A DNA stretch of 64,000 bases from Lottia gigantea (lineage: Eukaryota; Mollusca; Gastropoda; Lottiidae). The notes below the pieces were generated by a model, which was not told the DNA's origin, did no database searches, and saw nothing but the letters and a program-made list of their open reading frames with translations. Position numbers and translations under genes: made by a program. Location: positions 52,422 through 116,421 of the forward strand of contig NW_008708442.1 of NCBI RefSeq assembly GCF_000327385.1. The letters are read 5' to 3'. Positions 13,660 through 28,200 of the stretch are shown here, in pieces. Each line of letters opens with the position of its first letter. Position 1 is the stretch's first letter.

Positions 13660-15080
13660 TCTTGGACAAGGTCGAATTTAAAAGGTTTTTGAGTTATTGC
13701 CCTTGATTTATGAAAAACGCGTCAAAGTCAACACAATAGAGAGTACAGTTTTCATCCGATTTAAATGAAATTTGGTATGATCATTTATAATGATGAGATC
13801 TTAGTCAAGATTAAATTTGACAATTTTTCGATCAACGGAATTTGAGTTATTGCCCATGACTTAGTAAAAACGCATCAAAATTTGTTAGCGATAGAGGTGA
13901 CAGTTTATGTCAGAATTTTATTAAATGATGTGTGTTTGTTTTAATCAACAATTTCTTGCAAAAATTAGATTTTTGGTATGTTTGACACAGATAGGTGACT
14001 GCCCTTGATATACTGGAAATGTATCAGGAAAGTGGGCGTATCTTGCTAAGCAACCACTTTTTATTCTATTTGATTGAAGAACTAGACGTTAATATTCATT
14101 AAAAAAAAAAAGTAATTCATGCCTTCGAAAACATAATAAAAATAATTAAGTTATGAAAGAAAAAAGTGTATCATAAGAATTACGTCTTTTTATTCAATTA
14201 TGATATTGATGGAAACTACTGAAACATCTTTAATGGCTAAATTAAAGATAGCTTGCCAGGCAAAGTAACATACGCCCATTGGCAGCTGTCAGAAATGATA
14301 AAACAGTCTTTAGTGACTACAGTATGAATTTTCTCATATTAAAGAAATTTTAATACTTTGAATTCAATGATATATATAAAACTGTAGTCTCCAATGTGTT
14401 CACAAACAAATTTTGACGCGTTTTTCCTAAGTCAAGGGCAATAACTCAAAAACCGTTCATCGAAAAATCTTGAATATCGAACTTGACCTTGATCTCATCA
14501 ATATAAATGATCACACGAAATTTCACTAAAATCAGTTGAAAACTGTAGTCTCTATTGTGTTCACAAACAAATTTTGACGCGTTATTCCTAGGTCAAGGGC
14601 AATAACTCAAAAACCGTTCATCGAAAGATCGTCATATTCGAACTTGACCAAGATCTCATCAATATAAATGATCACACGAAATTTCATTAAAATCAGTTGA
14701 AAACTGTTGTCTCTATTGTGTTCACAAACAAATTTTGACGCGTTTTTTATAAGTCAAGGGCAATAATGCAAAAACCATTCATCGAAATATTGTCAAATTC
14801 AAACTTGACCAAGATATCATCAATATAAATGATCACACCAAATTTCATTAAAATAGTTAAAAACTGTAGTCTCTATTGTGTTCACAAACACATTTTGACG
14901 CGTTTTTCCTAAGTCAAGGACAATAACTCAAAAACCGTTCATCGAAAGATCGTCAAATTCGAACTTGACCAAGATCTTATCAATAGGAATGATCACACCA
15001 AATTTCATTAAAATCAGTTGAACACTGTAGTCTCTATTGTGTTCACAAACAAATTTTGACGCGTCTGATTCGGGTGATGT
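13660..15080. repeat. Head-to-head mosaic of the ~160-bp tandem repeat element (family F)
   Basis: Left arm 13660-14065 is in reverse orientation and ends at the element terminus AAGTGGGCGTATCTTGC. Right arm 14240-15080 is forward, starts GATAGCTTGCCAGGC...ATACGCCCA and has about four units of 155-160 bp with words TCTCTATTGTGTTCACAAAC and AAGGGCAATAACTCAAAAAC. The two arms use different terminal variants. Confidence 0.85.
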
Positions 15081-15104
15081 ATCAATTAGGCGTTTATTTT
15101 GCTT

Positions 15105-15395
15105 GAAGGGACAATGATAGCATCAATTTGCACCATTACAATTTTCGATTAGGCGTATGTGGCTGCAATAGTGCCTACCACTAAAACTAAGTGTGATGAC
15201 GTCACTAATCACTAAATATGCTTTATCACAATGAGGCCCTTTGCGATTAGTGACGTCATCAAACATTTTTTATAATTTTAGCGTTTTTGCATGAACCACA
15301 GACGTCTGATCTAAAACTATACTGATGTAAACTGTCCCCGATACACATAAACAATTTAGAAAACCTCTTTACATCCCTTTAAATCCATATAGTAG
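15105..15395. mobile_element. Family A MITE copy
   Basis: Starts TGAAGGGACAATG, contains the inverted GTGATGACGTCACTAATC / GATTAGTGACGTCATC pair, and ends AGAAAACCTCTTTACATCCC, matching the ends of the copy at 50069-50342. Confidence 0.7.
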
Positions 15396-15949
15396 TTTTC
15401 TAACACCTACCAAAAATACATAACGAACATAAAACGTTTACGTAAATCTTTTAAATAGTTTTGTCGTTAAACAATAGGCTATTAACGGTTGGATTTTTTT
15501 TTTTCATTTAAACATTCAGATAAGGTAAAGCGTAAATTTGTGCAAAAAAGTTTTAGACCAAATAAATCAGATTGACCCTTTAATATAGTACGAACATGGA
15601 ATTTTGATGTTTAAAATTTCAAAATTCCACTAACAGCTGTCCAATGTAAAAAATTTACTTTATCTCTGAACAAAGGTCAGCAGTAGAGTGTACTATAGTG
15701 AGAGATTTGTCTAGAATACCCGATCTTTTAGAATTTAGGTTCATATAAAATTACCCTTTAGCATTTGACTCAGACATGCTTTGACCTACATCCCTATATA
15801 TAATATTTTTTTATACATATTTTTAACATGCGGCAGAATGGTACAGAAAAAGAAAACAACTAGCGAAGAGTATTTAAATGAGCAGTATACAAGATTATGT
15901 ACGTACTCCAGGCACTCAGTTGGTGAATGGAACAAAATAGTTTAAATTT

Positions 15950-16075
15950 GTCTCGTGTTCACTGATAACATCGATTTGCATCATTCCAATTCAAAGTCAG
16001 TGGTTCTTACAAATCCACTATAAGTAAGCGTTTTATGACGTCACTGTCGCAAAAGCCGTTAACGCCATGTTTTAG
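15950..16075. repeat. Family A fragment
   Basis: Carries AACATCGATTTGCATCATTCC and TTACAAATCCACTATAAGTAAGCG-like words of the family A left half. Confidence 0.5.
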
Positions 16076-16129
16076 TGGAAGTGCAAGAGGTGCAGATGTA
16101 TGACCGAGAATATCATATCATGATGACTG

Positions 16130-16595
16130 TCTTTAACAAGTGGTTGCCGTGCAAGATACGCCCACTTCCCTGATAAAATTTCAGTATATCAAGGGTATCA
16201 ATATACCAATGTTGAATGGGAATAATATAACTTGTCCAAGATATTGTTGGTTTAAAAACCAACACATAAAATTTCATAAATTTCTGACTTGAACTTTTAC
16301 CTTCATCGCCAACAAATGTTGATGCGTTTTCATTAAGTCGGGACAATATCAAATTCCGTTCAATTTCGTTAATTTCAAACTTGACCAAGTTCTCATTGCA
16401 AAAGTAAATAAATGATCACACTAAATTTCATTTTAATCGGATTAAAACTGTAGTCCGAAATTCGAAATTGACCAATATAAATGATCACACCAAATTTTTA
16501 TCAAAACCAAATAAAGACTGTTTACAAGCCAATTGCGGACAGAACGGACAGGGGCGACAATATACGACCACATTATGTGGGCGTATAAACCATAC
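16130..16595 (+). mobile_element. Family F element copy
   Basis: Begins CAAGTGGTTGCCGTGCAAGATACGCCCAC, split here into CAAGTGGTTGCCGTGC and AAGATACGCCCAC, and ends ATGTGGGCGTATAAAC. ATACGCCCAC and GTGGGCGTAT are inverted ends. Two degenerate inner units are present. Confidence 0.75.
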
Positions 16596-16599
16596 CACA

Positions 16600-19500
16600 T
16601 ACAGTGAGTTTAAACGATGGCGTTTGAACAGATGGGAAGAAGTAAAAAAAAAGTTTATTTTGGCCACTGCAATTGTTGAAATTCCCCCTCGTGACCTGCA
16701 GGCCTGGAAATTCAAACATAAATAGACCTAGCAACATTCATTATTTGGTTCCTGTTGTAGAATTCAAACTCAAGTTCAAGCTCAATACTAAATAAAAAGC
16801 GGTCCAAACCAGCTCAGTTACAATTCCCAGATATTGTAAATATAAAACTGATTTAATTTCTTATTTTCTCGTAGACGAAGTTTCTGGTTTTTTGGTCGTC
16901 TTCGAGTTCAAAAGTCATTGAAAATCGGTTTTTAATAGATTTGTTTAGACTGAACCAAATTTTTTTATCGGAAAAAGTGTATTGGTTAAGATATGCCCAC
17001 ACTTTTCAATGATTTAATAGAACTACATTACATTCCGATTCCTAATTTTCAACTCTTTTGTTTACCTTAGATACCAGATCGCCGGCATAAATCATCTGTG
17101 AGTTTCGTAACCACAAGTGCTGACGAAATGAATTGTGTTTTTTATTAACCCGAAACGTACTAGGTTGGTTCTACTTAAGGCTCGAATAGAAACAAACAAT
17201 GTTACGTGTGATATACGATGTGGTATACCATGAGGTATTTTTGATAGGCCTACAGGAAAAGATATAAGAACCGAATACACGAGGTACAGATCCAAGCACT
17301 CTTCGCCTTTTCAACTTTCCTACCGATAACCATCCATTATCAACATAATGACGTCAGATATGAAAATCAATGACGGCCTGGTAGCTTTTAGCACTTCATT
17401 TTTTATTCAATTGTAGGCAAGCTGGAATTGTGATTTTCCTTTTAAATTTGAAACGCACAGCTAGAAAATATGAAGTTAAACGTCCCACTGTTATCACGAC
17501 GTCGTCGGTAACTATATAGCACAGGAGGGAAGATCAATATTGTCGGCGTGGTGAACGTCAAATTAATATTCTGATTTAGTCAGGTTTAATGTGTCATGTT
17601 CCTCACCCTACATATGACATCTATTATAAAATTAAGCTGTGCATTGTACATCCTTTATTTATTTATTAGAATAAGACGTAAAACTCCACATACATCCACA
17701 AGCCATTGCCTTCTAATTTGATAGAGAAAAGTGCGAAAATCGCTCAAAAGCCACCATAAAATGTATCATAATGTCTTTTTACAAAGAGAAATTAATAGAA
17801 AAAAATAATTAATAGAACACAAAGCTATTGTTGAAAAAACTGACTCTCTTGCGATAGATAAGCTCAAGGTTATCTAAATTTTGAGTCGCCGTCAAGAACC
17901 GTAACAAGGCGGAGTCAATAATGAAATAATTGTCAATCATAGAAAGTACGAAACCGTCGCCTTTTTTATTCTTCTGCTCTAAAATTTTTTTTTATCAAAG
18001 TTCAAAATCTATCTCAAGATGGATATCAGATTTTAAAAAATTTGTGGGTTATAATTCTGACATGTTGTTCCTTATTCAGTGGCGGCTCAAGTACAGGAGG
18101 GACTTTTGTCTCCTTCGAAAGATATTTTGTACCTTAGGGTGGGTGTCGTTGTGACTTTTTTTTTTACAAGAAGACAATAGTCAAATTCAGAGAGTATTTT
18201 TCATGTTTCATATACCGCATAAAACGTCCTGTTTTATATTCAAACAAACCATTAATAATGTTTAATGGTCATCCAGTTTTTGACCATTTTCTGACGTATT
18301 GGCTATACTTTCATTAACTTGGTTAAACCCCAATAATTCCCTCTTTTTATTCGACTAATCCCTTCACTCCAGGCTTCGGTTTTTTAATTTCCTTTTTATA
18401 TATTATGAACAATGCCCACTAAAATAGGGGGCAATAGTGACGCCAGTTAACGGATTCAAGCGTTTTCTTATCAAGTTTATGACTGAAAATTCGACCATTA
18501 AAAACACCAATTATGATATGCTTTTGTTGAACATATCTGAAATTTGATAATTTTTCAAGATGGCGTTGTGATAACCATTTTCTCATTTATGTCTTTGCCC
18601 TTTCGTCTGAAAAGGAATAAAATGGATATAAGTGGGTTTTTTTCCTGTGTACTTTATGACGATGTCGTCTCGCACAGTCGAAAGATTTGGTCTTACACCT
18701 TGACTGCCATTCTTGTGTCACGGAATGCAGCGATTTGATTGGTTTGAACGTCAGCAGAAACAAGCAAAAAGACAGTACACATTATTCGAGAGCTCTGATT
18801 GCATCGTACGTTAGCAAAAATAGTCAATCAAATGGAGCTTGACATTGTGAGGATACTGCCAAACCTACATTAAGAAAAGTTCTGCAAGTTCCTAAATAGC
18901 GTTTTCTTTTTTACTCCTTTACATTAGCTAGGACCACTTCACAAGGTAAGATTTCGTATGTTTCAGAACTTAAGCTGAATAGTGTCATCATAATAGCTGG
19001 GCCACAACTGTCGTAAAACTTGTATCCTGTCATTATATGATCTTTTTCTAATATCTTACCAAAACAAGCTTGTCCGGAATCTGTTTAACCAATGAAGAAT
19101 CTGACCATCCCTTCGACCATCTGTCTTTAACATGAATTCTATTGCTCATAGGTCAGTCAGGGGTCAGGGGTTAAATCATGTGTTGGGACTGAACGATTTA
19201 AATATGATGAAACATTGACATATGATCATTTTCATATTAGTATTTTTTTTAGAATCTTAAAGCTGGGTTTACATTTAGCCGTTAAAGCACAGCAAAACAG
19301 AAATGTAATGGTGTGAAACAAAAATTCTAAGAACAGCCCTGTTAAAGGAGATCTCTTTTAAACAAAACCTCTGAGAATACAGACCTCTGTATAAAAGGAG
19401 AACTCTGTTAAACAAAACCTGAGAACATAGACCTCTGTTAAAGGAGAATCATTTTAAACAAAAATTCTGAGAACTTCGACCTATGTAAAAGAACATCTCT

Positions 19501-22297
19501 GCGCAAAGAAAGAGAAAAATGAAAATTAAGTCTCTTCAACTGTATAAAAAAAAACTACTTGCGCTCAGTATTGAATATTTGAGAGTTTTACCTTTTTTAC
19601 TCATTTGAAGAAACATTTTCATTTTCTTTTTTTTTTTTTAGATATTTAGCATTATATGCGCTCTCATATTTTACAATTGACATTTTTTTTAATTCTAAGA
19701 CAAGATCAGAATTTTGTTTAAGTCTTTGACACTCCTTTTTGTTTTCCCTAATTAGAAAATATGCAAAATTGACCTATGTATTGACCAAACACTTGGTCAT
19801 CATTAAACAAACCGCCCACACCATTTCATTTGGACAATGATCGGAATGTCTTGACCATTCCAAGTCTATTCATGAATATCTGTTTCACAGATGTCCGTTT
19901 CTGCAACCATCCCTATTTATATTAAAGTCATTGAGTGGGACATATAAATCGTGCTTTAGATATTTGGTCGAATTTTAATACCAAAGGCAATAATAGGCAT
20001 TTTCAGGACTTGATAAGGGCTTTGATTAGTATAAATAAATTTCAGATGTTTTTGAACTGTACGAGAATCGCATAATTCCTTCAAATACACCTCTCAACAA
20101 GAAATTTCATTTTTTATTTCTATCTTCACCGGTTCCTCTTCCTGAATATTGTTCGTCTTTTCGAGATGGTCTATAAAAGGAAGTACAGCATGAGCATGCT
20201 CAAGCAGGGAGTGACCTTATATCTAAATCAATGTGATGTTCAGTAGACCTGCAAAATTCACTATAAAACATATTTATGAACTTAACTCCTCTCACAAGAA
20301 AAGACGAGTCGTCAATAATTTAACTTCCAAACGCAGATAATCATTCACTTGAAGGCTAAAATAACAACGGTAGGCCTTAGCTATACTCTAGATTTTAAGA
20401 TTAAAATATGATAGACTTAACAGATAGTGGACGTGTCCCTTTATTAGGAATTTACACACCAAGCCTGTAAATGTGACTTACAGAGGCTTTAACAATGAGT
20501 ATAATATTTCGATACAAACCACTTCATCTGACCACTGGCTTTAGGTATGTTTTTCGTTAATAAGACCAAGAAAAGACCATCCTTGAAGGCCATGGTTCGC
20601 CACTTACGGGGTTTAATTTGGAACTTTTATATATAGCAGAGTCGTTTTAGACGCTTTGTTCGCAAACGAAAACTGAAAGCAGCGTGTTTTGATTTATTTC
20701 ATCAATTCAACCGTAGACAAAAAAAATTAGATGACAATTGTGGCTTCTATCGCGCTTACAAAATTGTAAATAGTTACCGGTAATAAAAGACAGACTGACG
20801 GACAGAGGGACGTACAGACAATTTCAACTTACAATTAATCCGAAACATCTGCCTTCACTCCAGCTTCTGGTAGATATTTAGACAGTTATCGGCTGAAGTA
20901 GGGATTAAGGCGATTTTCTACACCTCCGAAGATGCGTTTTTTCTAACAGGATAACGATGACTGTAAATTAGTGTTGGGCGTCGCCGTAACTTTCGTTTTG
21001 TTAGTGCTGCGCACGAAGCTTTAAATTGCCGAATACAGATCTTTGTTTGGGTGAACTGATTTAAATAAATAGGTTTAAAACCCCCGCAACTTCGGTAGTT
21101 TTTCTGTATCTACGCCAGCCGACAACTTAAAATTAAAACTTAAAATAGCTATAAAAGGCTGGAATAGAGATAAATGGTTCCGTCTAACTTAAAATCAAAT
21201 CAAATGAAGTCTCAAATCATAGTAAGCTTGTAGTAGGGCTGGTGAAAAAGGTGTTCAGTCAATTCGTCTACAGAAATACATTTTTTACAATGTCACAGAT
21301 GTATCACAGAATGCAGCGATTTGATTGGATTTTACGCCATAGAACCAATCAGAGCCCTCGGCAGAAGGGTTGTAAACATTATGGCTTTCTGTCGAGGCTT
21401 CTCATTGGCCTTTACTCGCTAGCGTACAATCCAATCAAATCCCCAATTTACAAATTTCTATGATACAAGAAAGTCAAGGTATAAGACGAAGTTCGTAATA
21501 GTTTGACATTGTGCAGATGACAGAAATAGAGAAATTGTGATCATAAAATGTTTCTTAAAATAAACATCTGTTGTCATTCCATAATCAATACTCAGGCTTT
21601 GCCTCAACTATAGACATGCGTTTTTTCTGTATTTCCCGACCCAAATAGAGTTCGAAATAGAGTTCGAAAATTCGGAATTTTGCAGCCACCGGAGTTTATT
21701 ATTTGCTGGTAAGCTCCATATAGACGAATGGAAACGAGAATTGTGATGTTTTTAATTATACAAAAAATAGCTTTTTTTATACAACAACATAACATTATTA
21801 TACAATTCCTTAAAGGGTTATGGTGGTCTCAATTTTGATTTTATCAGCTGATAGAACTCAATTACCTGTATCATCTTTTACCAAAAAAATCATACTGCCT
21901 GTTTAGGTGTATACTTGGAATAAAACTTTATATGATAACAAGGGCCTGGGCATCAATAGAGGGGTTTGCCTTATCCTTAGCAAATTCAAATGAAATACAA
22001 TGTTAAACAAGAAAGCCCAAAAATTCCAGAAATCCAAAAAACAAACAAAACATCGGCACATAATTTTTACTAAGGGTAAAATTGCTTTTTAAAGGCAAAA
22101 AGCTGTTTCTCTAAAGCACTGACACTAAAACAGTTATGGGTTAGTAGATGAAGTCTCATAAAGACTGAACTTCCAAAATATCTTTACTCGGATCAGTTAG
22201 CTTTCAAAAGTGCACAGTGAAACCAAGTGTTCTACTCAATGCCAACTGAGCGACCAAACTGTAAGACAATTGACTTTGTTAAGTGCAATTAGGAGCC
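16600..22297. other. Gene-free stretch up to the UBX-LRR stop codon
   Basis: No exon supported. It holds family B foldback copies at about 18690-18860 and 21290-21520 and a threefold ~54-bp repeat at 19330-19500 (CTCTGTTAAACAAAACCT...GAGAA). A minus-strand AATAAA at 21696-21701 could serve the UBX-LRR gene but lies about 600 bases beyond its stop. Confidence 0.55.
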
Positions 22298-25200
22298 CTA
22301 CCCTTCCATTTCTTCCTCTTCCTCGTTCACTGGCGCCAGATTTTGAAGAGTTATTCTCTGCAATTCAGGGCATCCCTCTTTAATCAAGTCCAAACTAGTG
22401 GGATGGACCCGAGTACCATCTAAATTAATCAAAGTCAAACTGCGGAGTTTCAAGCACGCAATACCTGAATAAAAAAAGACAATATTTTATAGTCCAACAG
22501 TTTCTTTTGGTAGATAGTTAGCATGCATAAGAAATCGTTTTTAAGTTTGAACTTTTACATCCTACTTTTCTGCTCCTGATAGACTTAATGGCAATGCCAT
22601 ACAGTTTGCAATGAGGGAAATTTTACCAAATCACCAGCATTAGTCATTAGTTTCACTTACCTTTATCATTAATATTGGTCTTACTGAGGTTTAACTTGGA
22701 TAAATTATGAAGATTGTTTAAAGTTCCATTAGTCAGCAATCGACTTGTTATTCTAGAAATAAATATAATTTGTTATTCTAGATATAAATACAATTTGTTA
22801 TTCTAGAAATAAATATAATTTGTTATTCTAGATATAAATACAATTTGTTATTCTAGATATAAATACAAATTGTTATTCTAAAAACACAATTTGTTGTTCT
22901 TAAAATAAACAAAATTGGTTCTTCTAAAAAAAAAAAACATAATTTGTTGTATGTAAATGAAATAAGCACAATTTGTTATTCTTAAAATTAACAGAATTTG
23001 TTACTCTAAAAATGCCAAATAAAAAATGAGAGTACACTGTAGCTCAGAGTGTTGGAATCAATAAATTAATGTAGGTTCTAAACTCAGTCAGCAGAATCTT
23101 TCTTCATTGTACCATTCAACCTAGCAGTAAAGATCAATGCCAAGCATCAGATGGTAGACAGAAATCCCTCAGGCACCTTCTACGACAAGTTTGGATGTGA
23201 AACTTACTTGTTTACACTAGTTATACAAGAAGATAAAAATTAAATGAAATTGGCAAGTAAACTGAGAGAAAATAAAAATTCTAATAAATATCATGATAAA
23301 AGTAATATCAACTCACCCAGTTGCAGATAAACTTAATTCTTGTAATTTGTGGAATTCTGAAAATTTGGAATTATAAAGTGAATTTCACACATAACTTTAA
23401 AATAATAGAATTGCCATTGAGTTTGGGGGTTATGAGCCACTCTAAAGAAGAACAAGAGGGCAGGTTTTTATACCCACAAACCTTGCCCCATGCAATTGGA
23501 TCATTATTATTTTGAGAATGGGGCTGTACAATATTCTTTATGTACCAAAAAAATCATAATATAGAAGTATTGAAAAAGTTTATCTCTTTCCACCTATTTT
23601 CATTTGAAGATTTTAAAAACTATGTGACCATCATGGTTCTGCCTGTTTCTGAGATTAAGGTGCAATTGTTCAAACAGATGGCAAACCTGTCCCTTGAAAA
23701 CCACTACATCCCTTTAATTTTCAAGCCAAAATAATACCTTTAATAATGTTAGCACCAACATCAGTGATAGAAGTTCTGTCTAAATTTAATACTTCTAGGT
23801 CTTTTAAATCTGAAATGAAATGAGAGGTGTGTAATAAAGGAAAATTTTGCCAACTATCTAAATTTTTCATCTTTTTTATCTTATCCTTTTAGAGAACAGG
23901 GAACAGGCAATGAGAACGTTGCCATTTCTCAGAAATGTGTGATGGTATAATTTATCTCAAAGTATCAATAAATATCTTAATCAATTCTGATTTTAACGAT
24001 GTAAAATATGATTAGTTTTGCGTTATTCGGATTGAAAAAGGAGACGATGAAGATATGATTGTCACCCTTTTTGTTTGTCTTATGAGCCTAGTTCTAAATT
24101 CAACATGGTGGACGAGTGAATAGGGTCTATAGGATAATCAAAATATATACCATGTAAATATTGAATACCATGATCTGTCAGCTTGGTATTACTTAATAAT
24201 AAAATCTTTAATCTGAAGGGAGGAAAAAACGAAAAAACATAATTAAAAGGACAGTCTGATTTTTTCAGGTCGGAAAACTTTTGCTAAAATTTATGAAAAA
24301 TATACTACAAAATCTATTTGCAGTGGAATTGCTCAGATGGATTGTCATCTGCTAGGCGAATTGGTGCCAGGGGTTGTAATCCTCCTCAAATTAAGAAAAA
24401 TTATTATGCCTGTGCTTGTGCAACTGAGAGTCGGCATTGTGTTGACTTTCACCCCCTAATACCAAAATACCGGTACCAGAAAAATGTGTCCCTTAAAGGG
24501 GCATTCTATTTTCTTTGTAGGTCAGAATTTTTCGTTCAAATTTACATCCTCAAACTATACATCAAAATCAATTGCCATTAATTATAGAGAAAAATGTCTC
24601 CTTATTCTGAAGGTTTCAACGGAAAATATTGAGTCATTAAAAGGCTAAACACCAAACTTTGATCAAATTGCTTAACTAACAATTAGTACACTTTTACAAG
24701 ATAAAAAAACAAACAATTAGTCAACTAAAAAACACTGGACAAATTACTTACGTGCGTAGTTTACCTACATGACAAATGCCTTCATCTCCAATATTGACAT
24801 AATTTGTTAAATCTAACCGAACTAACGGAAAACCTGGAATTTATCATAGGAATTTTAAAAAGATTTTCTAAACTTTTTAAGTGCATCGGGGATATGATCA
24901 ATTTACACCATTTTACCACCAATTTTTAATCAGACATCTGTGGCTCTTGCAATTCCCCTAAAAGTAAGCATTTCTCATTAGCTTGCTCTTTCAGCATCAG
25001 ACTAGTATGGTTCTTCAATGATCTAAATCATGACTCATTGTGGAAAGAAAGACGTTTTGAAAATACTATTTACCTGTTATAAATGACATTCCCACACCAG
25101 TTGTAGAGTGTCGATTAGGTAAATTGATATTCTGTAATTTTAAACCTACAATGTGATAATTTACATGTATGTTGCCAGATATCTCATTATATGCAAGATA

Positions 25201-28200
25201 TCTCATCTTCTGTGACATCATTATGTGCAAGATATCTCATCCTCTGTGACGTCATCATGTGTCATAATCATCTGTTATGTCATTGTTTGCAAGATATCTC
25301 ATCATGAGTAACTTCATAATGTTAGAGATATCTCACCCTCTGTGACATCATCATGGGAGAGATATCTCATCCTCTCTGACATCATCATGTGAGAGACATC
25401 TCATCCTCTCTGACGTCATCATGTGAGAGATATCTCATCCTCTCTGACGTCATCATGGAAGAGATATCTCATCCTCTCTGACATCATCATGGGAGAGATA
25501 TCTCATCCTCTCTGACATCATCATGTGAGAGATATCTCATCCTCTATGACGTCATCATGGAAGAGATATCTCATCCTCTCTGACGTCATCATGGAAGAGA
25601 TATCTCATCCTCTCTGACATCATCATGGAAGAGATATCTCATCCTCTCTGACGTCATCATGGAAGAGATATCTCATCCTCTCTGACGTCATCATGGAAGA
25701 GATATCTCATCCTCTCTGACATCATCATGGGAGAGATATCTCATCCTCTCTGACATCATCATGTGAGAGATATCTCATCCTCTCTGACGTCATCATGGAA
25801 GAGATATCTCATCCTCTCTGACGTCATCATGTGAGAGATATCTCATCCTCTCTGACGTCATCATGGAAGAGATATCTCATCCTCTCTGACGTCATCATGT
25901 GAGAGATATCTCATCCTCTCTGACGTCATCATGGAAGAGATATCTCATCCTCTCTGACGTCATCATGTGTGATAATCATCTGTGACTTCATTAAGATTAA
26001 GATATATCATCATTGTAAAGTCATCATGTGTAAGATATCCCATCATCTGTGACTTGTGTGAATTATCTCATCATCTGTGATGTCAATAAAATGGTTTAAA
26101 TATAGCAGCAAGACAAATATCAAAAATACAGATTTAAACGTTTGGTTTTGTGTTTATTCTGCAGGTAACTACACTTGCTATTCTTGAGTAAAGAGTAAAT
26201 TGACTTATTTCTTCTTTTTGTCAACCCGGTAGGAAATAAGATAGGTCTATTTTGAATTTTGTGGTCAGTAGTCACTGATCATTGATGACCAAACAGCCCT
26301 GATTGAAAGCTATGGGTACTAACTGGGCTCCTCACCTTTCAGATACTGTAAAGCTAAATCACCATGAACTTGGTCTGTACCGGCAATATTTAAAGACACT
26401 AGACTAGGTAGTTGAGTTAAACATAATAAAGAATCAGTAAAGATGTGGGTATGAGAGATGTCAAGTTGTTGTAAGGAAGTTAAATGCTCTATACCAGATA
26501 GGCTGCAGACCTAAAATACAAAAAGAAATGGTTAAAAGGGCAGTATCCAGATTTATATGATCAGAAACATTGCAAATCATACATGCAAAGATTTCTAACA
26601 TATGCTTTTTATTTCAATGTATACACTTGATCAAACTGAATTGGTTTTAAAAAGGGTTTATTAAAAACGGACAAACTAATTTTTAATTAAGCAGTTTAGA
26701 TTGCACTAAAACTGCAGATATACCTTAGTGTCTTCTAAACATAGTTCTTTTAATTGTGGTAACTCTGAAAAATATATCAGTCAAAATATTATACACAATT
26801 TTGCTGGGAATTCCAGCAATGAGCAATGAGCATCCATGTAATAATGAAAACATTTTTGGGGATTTCCTTGCCATTAGTTGTATCATCCACAGAGTATCAT
26901 GCAAGAAACTCATAAGAAGGATAAGAGGAGGAGAAAAGTGGTAGGATGACACGAGGTACTGCAGTACCGTTTAACATCCATATTTTTGTGAATTTCATTG
27001 CTATTAGGGTGGAGGGTGGAGGGTGGAGGTATAAGCTTACCTTTTAAAGGCGGTAGGATGATATGTGTTACAACAGTACCATTTAAATTCAGATATTGCA
27101 ACAATTTACAGTAGGGTATTAGATGATGTGTTACACCAGTATCATTGATTCCAGTTTTCATTAAATTTAACGAAACTAAACTGGGTAAATCTGAAATACA
27201 TTAAAAGGAACAACTAGAGCTGTAAACCTAACAGTACTGAGCATTGCATTTCATCCTAGCAATCATAGTCCTTGACAGACAGACTGTCCAATATATGTTT
27301 CATTGATTACAGACTTTCCTTCGAGTACTCTGATTGGCTGTATATGCTTTGTACAATCCAATCAAATCATTTACAAACTTCTGTGAGTCAAGGTATAAGT
27401 ATGTAGTTCGTAATAGCTTGACATGGTGAACATAAGCAAGCATATATCAATACAAATGCTTTACCTTCTACCTCTAGCCCTCTACGACCTAACACAGTAA
27501 TGAATGGCAGCCATTATTTATTTGTTTCTGATTGAGTTTATGCATCAGACAGTATCACTAACAAAGGAAAAAGAGTTGAAAAATCTGATTAATGTTTACC
27601 TTTGAGTACTACAAGACATCTGTTGGTGAGTTGTGGACAGGAACCTAAATTTAATACTTTTAATTTCTTCATTCCTACAATATACAAACACATTTTGAAA
27701 ATGATATGGAATTTTCCACTGGCAAAATTTTATGGTATTTGAAAGAATAGGTTTAAGAAAATTGAATTGAAAGGACTCTTTTGCACCTTATTGGTCTAAC
27801 GAAGACGGACAAAGCTATGCAGTATGCCTTCAGGGAAATTTTGTCTTCAGGGAAATTAGCATGCTCAACCTGTAGCACATTGGGCTTCAGTTTATTGTCC
27901 CATGAATGACTAGACATTTTTTTTATGTCAGTCCCTCGAAATGCATCACTGATATGGAAACTTGTTTGAAAAAGATAATCATCCTGACCTACACCAAGTT
28001 AGAATTCTGAACCTTTGGGTTAGTTAGGAAGCATCTAATTCACTGATCTATCGCAGCTCCTAAACACAACATTTTCAAGGCACAAAAATAGTAATTTGCT
28101 TTTTGTTAAAGTGCATAAAAGGCTTTCCTATTCTCTGGTTCTTGTTCCTTCTTGTTCCATAAATGTCTGCTTATTTCTGATCCAACCGCCATCATGAGAA

